A stretch of 64,000 nt of DNA from Adiantum capillus-veneris (GCA_014529385.2 CM043950.1:74591935-74655934); one strand, 5' to 3'. Counted from the first letter of the stretch, positions 43,797 through 55,859 are shown. Notes: generated by a model from the letters alone, not told the origin. Translations and numbers: made by a program.

Positions 43797-44273
43797 CTAA
43801 GATCTCGTTAGTCTAGTCTCTGCTGCTCTCCTTAATGAAAACACCGATCCACTAAGGACTACCCTAGTGCATATTCCTCCGAATACTGACCTGTATAGAG
43901 TCATGATCCACCAAATCAATTTTGTGGGTACGTCTATCTCCTGCAGTCTGCGCATCAATCTTGCTCTAGGCATTGTATCGAAGGCTTTGTAGAAATCCAC
44001 AAGGCAACAATAGAACTATCTCCCATATAATATCCCATCCTCAACAATGGCTCCAAGTGTCAGGATATGATTAAGGATCTACTCAACTTCTCCTCAAACC
44101 TGTACACCATCTCTCTGTCCATCTACTCAACTGCTACTCAAGGATGGATGCCTTCAACCATGCTAATGTGTGTCCAATCATGATAGTGCGGGGGCTCCCA
44201 GGTTCCATGGGGTCTTTTGAATTAAAGATAGGTATCAGGTAGATCCTCACACATGGTATGGTTGAACATCACT
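43797..44273 (-). pseudogene. LINE reverse transcriptase, 3' part
   Basis: Minus-strand non-LTR RT. From 44273 downward in several frames: a KDPMEPGSPRTIMIGHTLAW region, HILTLGAIVEDG, then VDFYKAFDTMPRARLMRRLQ with the first catalytic Asp of motif A, and LIWWIMTLYRSVFGG. Several stops and shifts. Continues on the other side of element D at 54111. Sequence from 43347 to 43796 may be further LINE tail, but I cannot confirm it. Confidence 0.75.
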
Positions 44274-44278
44274 GCTAG

Positions 44279-44875
44279 TGTAGCAGGGCTAAAGTGTGAT
44301 TGGCGTGGACAAACAATTAGTCATAGTTGGCTAGGTTTCACATAACACGGACTCTCTTGTCGGTCGATGACACGTGGCAGGGATATGGCAGTGGTCTAGT
44401 GGACACCGTGGCCAGTGTACCACCACCATAGTTCAGAGATATGCTTAGCTGGAATAGATATTGATGAGATGTTGCTGGTTCTCTATGGTTGTATATATCC
44501 GCAGCTTTTTGGGGTTTCTATTTACCTGTGGTATTGTTTTAGGTCCAGCCTTGAGTTTTGAGTCTAGAGTTTTGTATGCCACTGTGACTCTCCTTGCACA
44601 TTGGAGCGTCGACACCCCCATTGTACCTTGAGTCTTGAGCTTAGAGTTGTGTGTGCTACCTGCTAGAGTTGTATGGTTCTTTGAGCTTCTTGAGTTCCAT
44701 AGAGTTGAGTCTGCAGTTGTGTTTTGTTTTGTGTCGTATTGCGTTTTGAGTCATATTTCGCTTCTATGTTTGTGTCATAATCCTTTGTGATGTTTCTTCT
44801 ATTGGAGTGAGGTTTCATGCATACTGCAGTGAGGAACACCCACTCTAGAGAGCACGAAACCTTTTCCTCGCTATA
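44279..44875 (+). repeat. 5' LTR of element D
   Basis: TGTAGCAGGGCT to TTTCCTCGCTATA (terminal CA changed to TA). Matches 53594-54105 with several small indels. Confidence 0.9.
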
Positions 44876-45285
44876 GGTGCCCTCATTTTTGGCACACCTG
44901 GTGGCACCTCAACTAAAGCTTCACTCCACTTTGCCCAGAGGTCGAGGAGCTAGCTTGCTTAAGCTCTCGCCTGTGTTGGTCCAGCTTGGTCTGTCCAGCT
45001 CAATAATAAACCGACAAGTCTAGTCACTCGTCTTGGCTCGTCTTGGGTCTACGTCTCTTGTCCTCGTCTAGTCCCCTCTCATCTAGGTCTATCCAGTGTA
45101 GGCTGGCTCTAGTCCTCTCTTCTCTAGGTCTAGCCAGAGTAGACTCGGTCTAGTCCTCTCTCGTCCAGGAGGTCCAGTCACTCTAGTCCAGGAGGTCTAG
45201 TCACCCGCCCTGGTCTAGTGGAGTCTGGTGCAGTAAGTGAAGGTCTTCGTTCTCAAGGCCGCTTTGGTGGGCTTGTGGTTACTGC
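44876..45285 (+). other. Leader of element D
   Basis: A likely primer site TGGCACACCTGGTGGCACC at 44890-44908; the tRNA is not assigned. At 44995-45225 an irregular array of GTCTAGTCCTCTCT, CTAGGTCTA and CCAGGAGGTC words. Confidence 0.6.
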
Positions 45286-46251
45286 ATGACACATACAAGG
45301 AAATCAAAAGAGAAACAAAGCACACTACTAAGTCCCTTGAAGTACTACCATAGTAAGCGTCAACCCTTCATGCCAAGCAGAAGTTCACCAGCCCCATTAC
45401 CACTACTTTCTCCCTCAACCAGTTCAACACTTCCCCAATCCCCCCCATCAATAAACTTATCACCCACTGTGTTACAACAAGCTTCGGTGCAACAAGCTCC
45501 TCCACAGACAACCATGGAAGAGCTCACAAATGTTCTAGCTAAGGTGAATCTTAAGTTTCCGGCTTTCAAAGGCCTCTCCACAAAGGATGCTGACGGCCAT
45601 GCCAAGAAGGTTGTTTCTCTCTGCACAAGTCATGGCCTCATCCAAGAAGATGCCTACTTAGTACTCTTCACATCTACCTTGGATGGATTAGTAGACAAGC
45701 GGTACAGTCACTTTGCAAAGAACCACTTTACTACTTGGGCTACATCAAGACAACAATTTTGTGAAGCTTTTAGACCAAGAGATTTCCAAGAAAAGGTTCT
45801 GGATGAGTTGGCCAATTTACTGCTTCAGCCCAAAGAAACTTTTGTAGAACTCATTACGCGAACAAAGTCTCTGGTCTCCAAGACTCCTCAGCCACCATGT
45901 GAGTTAATGGTCAAGGAATGGGTAGAGAAGGCTCTTCCAAAGACTTCTCAGTAAAAACTGAGAGAGAATCTCCAACCGGATGCCAGCTTGTTGAAGGAGT
46001 TTGTCGAGGCTGCTACTAGGATTGACGGGGCAACGAATCTGTTTACCGACTCTTCTCAGGTAGAGTCTTCCTCTGTACTCTTGGAGATTCTATCTTACCC
46101 TTTGAATTGTCTACGTAGGGAACTTGAAGCCCTAAAACTAAAACGCGCTCTTGAAGAGGAGAAATCAATCTCTCTTAGACAGGAGAAGCCCCCACATCAG
46201 GAGGCTTTGGATCAAATCAAGAGAGATCCAGAAGAGCTTAGGTCTCAATAG
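45286..46251 (+). pseudogene. gag capsid region of element D
   Basis: The frame begins MTHTRKSKEK, then a Ser/Pro-rich stretch and the capsid part with VNLKFPAFKGLSTKDADGHA, VLFTSTLDGLVDKRY and FCEAFRPRDFQEKVLDEL. A stop at 45952-45954 separates it from a helical continuation (45988-46251) with ELEALKLKRALEEEKSISLR. Degraded gag. Confidence 0.75.
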
Positions 46252-46263
46252 GAGACTAAGGCT

Positions 46264-46845
46264 ATGGTATGGTGCAGCTCATGCCGCTCTCTAAGACATC
46301 GTCCACAGGAATGTCCCCTTCGTGCTTATTGCAACTTTTGCAAAAAATCTAGAAATGAAGACAAGGATTTCTACTATATCAAGGGAATGCGGCAAATACA
46401 ACAAAGTCTCGGTCCTTCTCTCCAACAAGGGCTGGCACCAACATCTAATATGGTTTCCCCCTATGGCCATCCAAACTACATGCCACCTTTGCTAAATACC
46501 CTTACTGTCCAAGGTATGTCAAGTACTTTTCCGTCTCAAAATTTTTATACCCATGCTACCTCAACCCCGCACAACTTCTACACATCAGCCTCCAAATCCA
46601 TGCAACAAGAGCATAGGCTACCTCGTCCCCCGTTTTGTCTATCAAATCGGCCCATTTTATGCTACAGATATGGAGAGTATGGGCATTACCAAAGCAAGTG
46701 TCCTTTACCCAAAGGGTCTCCTCCTTCCGTCATTGTTCGGAGTCTAAGAACCACTACAATAAAAAATGTCCCAAGCAAAGGGGATCCTCATCTTCAGTAC
46801 CAACATAGAACCAACAAGAATTCACATTTCCAAAGATCAATCTAA
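46264..46845 (+). pseudogene. Nucleocapsid region of element D
   Basis: Cys/His-rich: WCSSCRSLRHRPQECPLRAY with CNFCKK, then a long Pro/Ser/Asn-rich spacer, and a knuckle CYRYGEYGHYQSKC in which the second Cys of CCHC is Tyr. Would bind genomic RNA when intact. Confidence 0.7.
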
Positions 46846-47226
46846 TTGCAGTGAACACCATCCCTTAGCCATCACATGCTAGTCATACGGTTAGGCCACA
46901 ACAAGTGGAGGAGCCTGTTGGTGTCCTCACTAGGGCACAAAGGGAAACTCTTGGTTTCAGCTTGCCAATAGGTCCATCTCGTCCATCTCCACTTCCACAA
47001 CCGGATCCAACTGACGAGCCCTTCATTGGGTGCTCAGAGCAGGCCAGTCTCTATGCTATTGGACATTGATGGAGCCTTGTTGGAAGTAGTAGCTCACTTG
47101 CAATAGATCAAAGTTCCAGAGAGCGCCCAGATCGCAGAAGCTAAGCCCACAACGAAAGCAATCTTGAAGAACACCTTTCAATAAATATCCTTTATGATAT
47201 TCTCTGGCTTGATGCAACCCGCATAA
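46846..47226 (+). other. Degraded gag-protease spacer of element D
   Basis: No open frame; sequence between the knuckle and protease with many stops. Confidence 0.5.
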
Positions 47227-47740
47227 ATGAAACCCTCTCAGTCACTCAATCTTTGTACCTGGGTGCAAGGCCTAGTGGCGGGCACCTCCCCCTACAGCCC
47301 TCAGATTTCCTATCCAGCAACACCTCCCATCGATTACAAAAGTCCTCGTCTCACTGTATCCATTCTTGGGCATCAATTTTGTGGCATCACAGTCGATGGT
47401 GGTTCTGGGATCATTTTGATGCCAGAGTTCATTATTTTGGCTTTAGGTTTGCAACCTACCCACCCTGCTCCATTCGCTGTTACATTGGCCGACCAGAGGA
47501 CAGTCTATCAAGTGTCCATAGTAGACAAGGTAACTCTGAAGGTACAAGACTTCACCTTTAGCTTGGATTTTGAGGTGGTCGGTCTTCCCTAGGTGGAGGG
47601 GGGATTTCCTTTGCTTATTGGTAGACCATGGTTGCAGCATACTAAGACACTTCATGATTGGGGGAGCGACACCATGTGGATACATACTCCTCGCTCCCCC
47701 ACAAAACCAACTCTACTCGAAGTAGGTATGGATCCCGTAG
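47227..47740 (+). pseudogene. Aspartic protease of element D
   Basis: RLTVSILGHQFCGITVDGGS with DGG in the active site, IILALGLQP, then VTLKVQDFTFSLDFEVVGLP, a stop at 47590-47592, and the continued motif FPLLIGRPWLQHTKTLHDWG. The stop splits the domain before the hydrophobic IGRPWL strand. Confidence 0.75.
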
Positions 47741-48180
47741 TTCATCACTGGTGGTTTTCAGTTTAGTCAACCCTGACCTCGAGTAGCCTATCAGACTTGA
47801 GGGGTCTGACAAAGACATGCTGCAGTGGTTGGAAGCTACCCCATCGATTCCGTGCTATGTGGTCTCTATTCAAGCCTCACTTGTGGATACACTCTCTCTC
47901 CCAGATCCTCAAACTGACACCAGGGACCCAAGTCGTACAACAAAGAGTGTGCCACTCCCATAAGCAAGTGTGTTAGTCCCTTAAGACCATGATTCAAGTG
48001 TTCCTCTGATGGAATTCTTCGGCCTTGGTGAACCTATAACACATCGTCGAAGGAGAAAGAAATCTCCTCTTCATGAGTTTGCCAACATTCCAACTCTTCC
48101 TTTAACATCTCCCGGGTCTGACGCACCACCCACTCAACAGCACTCTGCTACGTCTGAGGAATTTTTTCAACCTCACTAAA

Positions 48181-48608
48181 GCACAAATTCTAGTGGCTCC
48201 CGATTGGTCTCTTCCTTTTCATGTGCATGTTGATGCCAGACAACTGTCTGTGGGTGCTGCGCTAACTCAGCCTAGTAAGGAGTACAACTTGGATCACCCT
48301 GTTCACTATGCAAGTCGTCTGCTCACCAAATCAGAGCGCAACTATAGCACCACGAAAAAAGAAGGTTTGGGTATTGTGTAAGCGTTACAAAAATTTTCCA
48401 TTATTTATTAGGGTTCCACTTCACAATTATTACTGATCACCATGCCATAACCTATTTGCTTAATAAGCCGCAAGTTGCAGATCGCGTATATGGCGATGGC
48501 TACTCTTATTTTAAGAGTTTGATTTCGAAGTGGTACTCAGACCCAACACACATCTTGTTCTTGCTGACCACCTCTCTCGCATTCACACAGGTGAAGAAGA
48601 AATAGGGA
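48181..48608 (+). pseudogene. RNase H of element D, RT missing
   Basis: LPFHVHVDARQLSVGAALTQ (active-site Asp), HPVHYASRLLTKSERNYSTT (Glu) and then decaying sequence with FQH-like DHHAITYLLNKP remains across stops. No FxDD polymerase box occurs between the protease and here, so about 600 bp or more of RT was deleted. Confidence 0.75.
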
Positions 48609-49802
48609 TTGTGGATCACTCCGGAATGGTACGGTGATGTGTTGCATTTGCTATCTCTTGAGAATGTGCCTCCACTACAGAAGAGAAGATTGCTTTTAAA
48701 GTCTAGGACATTCAATCATACTGGAGGCCAGCTCTACAAGTCAGGCCCAGATGGTGTTCTGAGATGGTGTGTCTCTTCTCATGAGGTTGAGAATATTCTC
48801 AAAGATGCCCACAGTGGTCGCACTGGTGGCCATTACCCTGGTCACATCACTGCCCAAAAGATTCTACAACGTGGTCTATCATGTCCCTATGTTTTTTGGG
48901 ATGCAATTGCCTATGTGAAAGTATGTGACGTGTGTCGTTGTTGTGGACCTAAACCAAGCAAGCAGTCCAACCGTCCTCTGCAGGTCTCTATGGCATGGCT
49001 GCCCTTTGATTGATGGGGCATATATTCTGTGGGTCCAATTGCTCCTCTGGCCCAACCAGGTAATCCGAAATATCTGTTGGTGGCTGCATACTATGGAACC
49101 AAGTGGGATGAGGTACTGGCAAAAACTGATTGCACTTGCATGAAGATATTTTGTGCAATTTTGGATGTCCCCTAGAGATCACTAGTGATAGGGGCATTCA
49201 ATTTGTTAACGAAATCATTTCAACCTTGTTGGCTAGATGTTTCATCGTAAAGCTTCCTCTTATTACCCTAGAGAAAATGGGCCAGTAGAGAGCACCAACA
49301 AGGTTCTGATAGCCATTCTACAAAAAGCATGTCATCTCCATTTGACATCTTGGGCTCAAGCTATCCACGGCACCCTTTGGGCATACCGCACTTCCTTCAA
49401 AGCCACGAACAATCACACTCCATTTCAGTTAGCCTTCGGTTTGGAAGCAATAGCACCCTTTGAATTCAACTCAGGATCTTTGCGAGTTGGCAGTTTGCGT
49501 GCCAATGGGGGTTTGGAGTCTCTCTCTCTATCTCGTCTCAACCTATTGGAAGAAGTTTGTCTTCTGAGGCTCTTGAAGTAGAGCAGCTTCGTTGCAAGGC
49601 ATGGCATGATCGCCATCTTTGTAAGCCAAAAATAATGAGAAGATCACTAGTGTTAATGTACCAAGCTAGACATCACAAAAAAGCAAAGAAGTTGGTCCTA
49701 GCTTGGCAAGGACCATTCATAGTACATGAGATTCTACCACACGGGGCAGTACAGTTAGTGACTCCGGAAGGTATCTCATTGCCGTTGGTGAACCAGGATT
49801 AA
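48609..49802 (+). pseudogene. Integrase of element D
   Basis: HHCC finger: HSGRTGGHYPGHITAQKIL with VKVCDVCRCC. The core begins WGIYSVGPIAPL, where the usual Asp is Tyr, then LVAAYYGTKWDEVLAKTDCT. A second segment has CPLEITSDRGIQFVNEI (second Asp). From 49237 come YYPRENGPVESTNKVLIAIL (Glu), WAQAIHGTLWAYRTSFKATN and TPFQLAFGLEA. The C-terminal frame 49557-49802 has LVLMYQARHHKKAKKL, WQGPFIVHEILPHGAV. Stops and three frames. Confidence 0.8.
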
Positions 49803-50389
49803 ATGCTACTACCCGTCACCATAAGCCTTAAGTCTCTTGTGTCCTCCGTTGTTTCCTCACCAATTGTGCCTTACCTATTCAGCTCACTTCTATAAGTTTC
49901 CTTCTCAAAGTCCTTCCCCACCCTCAACGTTGTTCTTTGTGACTATGTTCTAGTTTTTCCATGGATTGCTCACCTTAAACATTGTTCTTCTGACCTATGT
50001 CTGTCTTTTGATTTAGTTTTTTTCTAATAATTGCTATGTGTACTTCATGATATACGTTCATAAAACATTCTTCTATTGGGTCAATTGAATGAGTCTGTAG
50101 CCTTTCCTTTCCCTATGATTCTTGGATTCTATTCATAGACGTTCAGTCTTCTGCACTGTGTAATCTTTACTGTGTAATCTATACAACTATTGGCGTTGCT
50201 CGATGCAAGAGTCTCCACATCTTTAGTTGTAAATCTCTTCTAGTAAAAGGGTCCCAGCACAATTTTCAAGCCCCCTCCCTCCCCTATTTAGCAAATAATC
50301 CCTTTGCCACTACATAACCCGGCTTGCCCTTCAATCCCCTCGCCATCCCTACCCACATGTCAACCTACTCACAATTCATCCATCCTTCC
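49803..50389 (+). other. Non-coding region after integrase of element D
   Basis: Unique sequence with two TGTGTAATCTWTACTGTG-type words near 50155-50185. No gene seen. Confidence 0.5.
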
Positions 50390-50935
50390 CAGTTCGTCCT
50401 CCCTTCTAAACTCGCCCCCCTTCCCAGCTCGTCCCCCTCACGACTCCCCCCCCCCCACCCCCACCCCCCCCCCCCCACCACCAAATTAATTCGTCCCTCC
50501 CCATCCAAATTCGTCCCCCTCACCAACTCGCCCCGCTTCCCAATTCCTCCCCCTCACCAACTCGCCCCTCCCCCTTCTTATGTAGTCTCATATCCCCAAC
50601 TTGCCCCTCCCATTACCCAATCCGCCCCTTTCCAGTTCGTCCCTCCCCTTCCCAATTCGCCTCCCCCAGCTCGCCCCCCCTTTCCAATTCGTCCCCCTCA
50701 CCAACTCGCCCCTCCTCCTTCCCATTTAGTCCCCTATCCCCAATTCGCCCCTCTCCTTACCCAATCCGCCCTTCCCCAATTCTCCCTTCCCCCTTCCCAA
50801 TTCGTCCCCCTCCCCAACTCGCCCCTCCCCCTTCCCAGTTTTGTCCCCTATCCCCAACTTGCCCTTCCCCAATTCGCCCTTCCCCCTTCTCAATTCGCCT
50901 CTTTTCCCTTTCGAATTTGTCAACCCCAATTCGAC
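50390..50935. repeat. C-rich minisatellite in element D
   Basis: Irregular units of about 35-38 bases built from CCCCAACTCGCCCCTCC, CCCTTCCCAATTCG and TCCCCCTC. Poly-C runs lie around 50446-50477. The G-rich strand has many G-runs that could form quadruplexes. The proline-rich open frames across it are by-products. Confidence 0.85.
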
Positions 50936-51352
50936 CATCACAACCCTTCAATTTTTGCCTTCCAATTCTCCTTTCCGATTTCTTCCTTTACCCTTGTTTA
51001 TTCCTAGCTACCTTAAAAAAAGAAAAAACATCTCGCACCTCTCTACCCAATTTTCTCGCACTGCCGTCTCTTCGGCTTCTTCGGCTTTGGATCCTTCAGC
51101 CGCACACAAATACAGACAACTATCTACAGGGCGGAATGGAAATTGAGAGTTTCCAATCTGTATGCAGTATGTAGAAATTGTAGAGTTGATAATATGTATG
51201 CAATTGTGGATCTGTACTTTGCAAAGGGACTAGCTTCTTTTCAACTTTTGAGTGTCTGAACGTTTTTTAGGGCTTTGAATTGGGAACAACCTCAGTGAGT
51301 GAGTGTGTGGCCTATACACATCAGTTACTGTATCAGAATTTTTACAATTCCA

Positions 51353-52902
51353 ATGGCGGGTAGGACAAAACATTTTAGAAAAGGAGGATTATTAAAGAAG
51401 CCACCACCGCAACTGTTGGGTTCTGTTGAGGAGGAGGATGACTCAGAAACTAGTTGCCATGATCTGGATGACTTCATTTCCAGTGATGCCAGTGAAGAAA
51501 GTTACAAGGCCTCGCAAAACTCGAAGTCCGATTTTGAAGCTACCTCTGAATCGAACGCTTCCAAAGAAACTAATATAAAAGCAGCAGGTAAAAAGAAATG
51601 CAATCATCAAATCATCAGTCATGAGATTAGTAGGCCTGCTATATCTAAAAATCACACACCATTCTCTTTGGTTGTTTATCTATAGCCGCCTCGACCATCT
51701 CTAAGCAAAATCCTCTAAGGCCCAGCTACACAATTTGGGTCTCAGAGCACTGGATGATGGCAATCTACCAACTACTGTTCCTGTTGAGATGATACCTGAT
51801 CTTTTGAAGAATTTTCCCAAGGCCATGGGACACAAACTCAGTGCTACGGTTAGGCCATGCTATGGGTATGACCACCTTTCCATCTATGAAGCCTGCTACC
51901 TGAACCTTCTCTTATCTTTCCAAGGATGCCACAATTCAGGAATGTCTTGAGATGCTCAGTACGGATCACCCAGATTACGAAAGAAACAAACAGCTCTTGG
52001 AAATCTTTGATACTACTTTCTGTCTAGAGATGCCAAAGAAGATAAGGGAAAATGTGAACTGCCCACCCACTACATTTGCACATCGGGACGGCCTTTATTG
52101 TTTGATCCACACCCAACCCTGTGGATTCCACCACATTCTTTTTTGATCGTTACAATCTAGGGCCAAAAGGTTTCGGTCCCAAGTGAGGTCTGTGCAGTTC
52201 AGCTTCAAATGTTTCATAGCACCTCTCTTGACGTGGGTCATAAATATACATGTTACTCCTGACGAAGTGGATGAGGATACACGAATTATGCAAGGGAAAA
52301 GGAAATGTCTAAACATTCAGGCTCATCATAAAATCACAAAGAAAAATAAGATCAAAGCAAAGGTGGTGAAAGATACAGCAGAGTCTCTACTCTCTTTGCC
52401 AATATCTGAGAGCTGATAGATTAAGGTGACACATGTTCCGCGGTTCTCTTTGTCTGCCACCCCTCTCTCTACTGGGCAAATGTTTACTTTGAAACTTCAT
52501 GAAAAGTTGGCGGCTTCTCCCTCGGAGATTCCTCTACCCTCTTCCCCAATATTCACCCATATTGATGGCAATATATCACTAAATCCACATGCAACAACCA
52601 TCTCAGCTCCCACTGCACCAGGAGTACATACTTCTAGCGAGCCAGTTGTGCCACTTGAGAGTCCTCCAGTATCATCTTCAGGGGTGCCCGACTCAACTTC
52701 TCTACTACACCTTTCGGAGAAAGTATTACAAGACTCCAGGAATGCTATCGCCACCATAGATCTTGGAGTGGAACAATTAGCTACCACGCACCATCGCCAC
52801 TCTTCCATATACGGAGCTATGGAAGGATCTCTGAAGGTTTCCAAGAGTGCCATGTCGGAACGTATGCTACAATTTTTGCATTGCATCAAGCTTTGCAAAT
52901 AA
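51353..52902 (+). pseudogene. Extra 3' ORF of element D, unknown
   Basis: Starts MAGRTKHFRKGGLLKK and has an acidic part (EEEDDSETSCHDLDD, SSDASEESYKASQNSKSD). Stops and shifts lead into later frames with DGNLPTTVPVEMIPDLLKNF, DHPDYERNKQLLEIFDTTFC and EKVLQDSRNAIATIDLGVEQ. Sense orientation, between integrase and the 3' LTR, where some plant gypsy groups carry env-like or other additional ORFs. No transmembrane segment is visible, so env-like is not supported. I do not recognise it. Confidence 0.45.
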
Positions 52903-53593
52903 AGTCAGACATCATTGAAGACCTTAGAGCACAAGTACAAGGATTTTGAGATGTGCTTCTGCATGGAGGTAGGTCTACCCACGCTCATGCTCCGATCGGT
53001 GTGGGGTTTGGATGGACTTGATCAAGGCCAACAATGCAGACTCCTGCAGCATGTCAGCAGGCTTAGGCTTGGGTTGGAGTGGGGTTTGGATGGACTAGAT
53101 TTTGGACACCGATGCATATTGTAGGTCCTTCTCAACAATTTATGGGACTCTACATAAAGCCTCCAGTATCTGGGGGGTTTCAGTCGGTGCCATTGCCTTA
53201 GATGTAGACAGTTCCTTGCTACAATAGTGTTGCTAGTGCACACCGCAATGGCTGTGTTACTCGACGTCTTCAGGACACTACAAGATAGTTGCTACCCTCT
53301 GCCTTGCAGTAGGTGGCTGCTCCCTTCACAGGTGACCCTGCTCCCTTTCTAGGCGGCCCAGTTGTGGGCGGAGCCCACCCACAACAAGGTTCTACAATTG
53401 ATTTTATGGATCCACCTCCATAGACTGATGCTTCGAGTGGTGTGGTGGCTAATATTTCTCTTGGGTGACTTCCTGACAGCCTTTTCACCATGGCAGTGCA
53501 GTGCATTAGTGGTTTATCATGCAGTCTTACGACCTTTTAATAGTTTTAGTATTTCTCTCACCAAGACGGTTAGTGGTTTGGTGGTGGGCAACC
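52903..53593. other. 3' non-coding region of element D
   Basis: Contains two copies of GTGGGGTTTGGATGGACTTGA-like sequence near 53002 and 53081. No gene seen. Confidence 0.5.
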
Positions 53594-54105
53594 AGTAGAA
53601 GGGCTACAATTTCACTAGCACGGACAGACACTTAGACACAATTGGTCAGGTTTCACACTGGACGGGCTCTCTTGTCGGGTCAGTGACACGTGGCATGGAT
53701 ATGTGCTATGGTCCAATCGACACCGTGGTCAGCACACCACCACCACAATTCAGAGATAGGCTTAGTTGGATTAGATATTGGTCCAGTCTTGAGTTTTGAG
53801 TCTAGAGTTTTGCACGCCACTGTCACTCTCTCTGCACATTGGAGCCTTGACACCCCCATTGTACCTTGAGACATGAGCTTGGATTTCTCTTGCTACCAGC
53901 CAGAGTTGTATGGTTCTTTGAGCTTGTCGAGTTCCATATAGTTGAGCCTGCAATTGTGTTTTGTTTTCAGTCATATCGTGTTTTGAGTCATATTTTGATT
54001 TTGTTTTTGTTTTTGTGTGATGTTTCTTCTGTTGCAGTGAGGTTTCATGCATACTGCACTCAGGAGCACCCACTCTAGAGAGCACAACATCTTTTCCTCG
54101 CTACA
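53594..54105 (+). repeat. 3' LTR of element D
   Basis: 512 bp ending TTTCCTCGCTACA, followed by the duplication GCTAG. Shorter than the 5' LTR because of internal deletions. Confidence 0.9.
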
Positions 54106-54110
54106 GCTAG

Positions 54111-55430
54111 AATCTTTGCAAGCAGATCTATGGCATGTATAAAATTCTTTGCTACTAGGCTATCATGATCATATGCTCTCTTGATCCCCATCCTCTCAAT
54201 GAACTTTTCCATCTCGATGGTAAAGAAAGAACATGTATGTGGACATCTCTCTGGCGGGTCCGAAAGAGGTGGCTGCCCCAACACTGTGTAGAGAAATGAT
54301 ACATACTAACCCTATGTCTCCGTAGAAGTGATAATTTGTGGGGGAGAATTCCCATGGAAGAGTCACAATACCTGGCCCGAGTCTCGGCTTAAAAATAACT
54401 AGTATAAATAGAGCTCTAATCCAACTAGAAACGCCCTTTTCTTCCGTTGCACCAAGAGTTGAGAAGCAATCCGTGAGTGCTTGTTATCCATGACTCCTAG
54501 AACTAACTTCCTATAAATTTGGGCTCTCGTCTCTCTAAATATCTCATCATTCCAGATAATCTGGGGTATACTCCCAAAGAGTCATCACTGCCCACGCTCA
54601 TTGTATGTGCTTTTGCTACTGCATCTTGCAGTGTCTCTCTCAATATATAAGTGAGATCCACTAGAGATCTCCTTAGATCTTTTGTGCTTAAGCGTCTATA
54701 TATACCATCTATGTAGACAGAACTAGCTTCCTATAAAGTCGAGCTCTCATCTCTCTGCACTTCTCATCATACCAGTTATTCTGGGGTATGCTCCCAGAGC
54801 GTCGTCAATGCCCACGCTCATTGTGTGGATGTGCTTTTGCTGGTACATCTTGCAGTGTCTCTTTCAATATATAAGTGAGATCATCTAGAGGTCTCTTTAG
54901 ATCCTCTATGTGTAAGCGTCTATATGTACTATCTATGAAAACAGAGTAAGTCTCTGAAGTAAAAGGGTATCCGTAGATGTCTGTGTCAGTCAAGCTGTAC
55001 TAAATTGGGGAATGAGACAGTAAATGTGAGAAGGGCATGGTCTACTTCTACCCCGATAGACCTAGACCCAACTGTAAAGACTTGAATAGAGGGTCTAAAA
55101 GTGCATTGAGCCAAAACATAATCCACTGTGCTAGCTACATGTCAAGGAGAAAAACAAGTGAGCTCACTCCACGTTGGAAATGTCTAAAGGTTATTCAAGA
55201 TGGCCAATCTATCTGCAGTCGCCATGTCTGCCAGATATCCCCCATATCCAGTGTGCTCCTCATCTTGCAAACACCTCGCCAATCCCATATCATTGACCTT
55301 CAATTCTCTCAACATATCCTCCGCGATATCTTAGTAAGCTCTATGATATTTGCCCGTCCTAACATTATAGTCTCCTATAAGAATGATGTTTACTATTTGT
55401 ACATGACAATGTGGAGGATGGTGCCATGGA
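54111..55430 (-). pseudogene. LINE endonuclease and linker, 5' part
   Basis: Minus strand. The endonuclease (APE-like) is readable from about 55390: LIGDYNVRTGK (GDFNxR motif), GLARCLQDE, then LAILNNL, WSELTCFS, ASTVDYVLAQCTF, IQVFTVGSRS and VDHALLTFTV. A linker with WYDEKCREMRARLYRKL follows, then EKFIERMGIKRAYDHDSLVA and HAIDLLAKIL leading to the RT part at 44273. Several stops. A LINE inserts by nicking DNA with the endonuclease and priming RT there. Confidence 0.75.
54500..54945. repeat. ~222-bp tandem duplication inside the LINE
   Basis: Units 54500-54720 and 54721-54945 share CTTCCTATAAA, CAGTGTCTCT and TCAATATATAAGTGAGATC. The unit covers the linker segment between endonuclease and RT. 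Confidence 0.8.
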
Positions 55431-55859
55431 GGATTTTCTCAAATTTTTCTCCACATGTGGCACTTGAAGATGAAGGGGAGACTGTCCTTAAGGATGTGAC
55501 ATCCACACCTCTATATGATGAATTTCAATACTCCTTCCTATACGAGCATGTTTAAAGCTCTTAAACCTACAAACCAAGTATGGTTGAAGCAACACAAGTT
55601 TTATGAGCCTTCTAAAGTAAGTTATCTTTATAGCTCTTCCTAGTATTAGTTTTAATAAATTTTAGCACGATTCCTAATTTTTTTATTAGGCTTATGAAAC
55701 ATTTATTTTCAAATGGAAATCCAATTCCCAAGTCAAGACATCATGCAAGAAATCTTGGATTGGACTAATAGTGCATTCATGCATGTATAAATAATTGCAT
55801 CCTATTTTGTTGTGAACATGTGGATGCCTCAAATTGTCCCACATATTGAGGATGGCAAT
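55431..55859. other. Unassigned sequence before the tnp2 remnant
   Basis: Between the LINE endonuclease and readable tnp2 sequence. May include diverged tnp2 exons or introns; nothing firm. Confidence 0.35.

Larger units (their letters stand above)
44279..54105 (+). mobile_element. Ty3/gypsy element D, RT deleted, with extra 3' region
   Basis: LTRs at 44279-44875 and 53594-54105, flanked by the perfect duplication GCTAG (44274-44278 and 54106-54110). Order: gag, zinc knuckle, protease, RNase H, integrase, then 3.8 kb of additional sequence before the 3' LTR. The RT domain is missing between protease and RNase H. Many stops and shifts. Inserted into a LINE. Confidence 0.9.

Noticed and set aside
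50304-51007. 227-codon proline-rich open frame
   Set aside because: By-product of the C-rich minisatellite; both strands are open and there is no protein-like composition outside the repeat.
55037-55555. 172-codon plus-strand open frame
   Set aside because: It lies antisense to the readable LINE endonuclease over most of its length; the minus-strand motifs explain the sequence.
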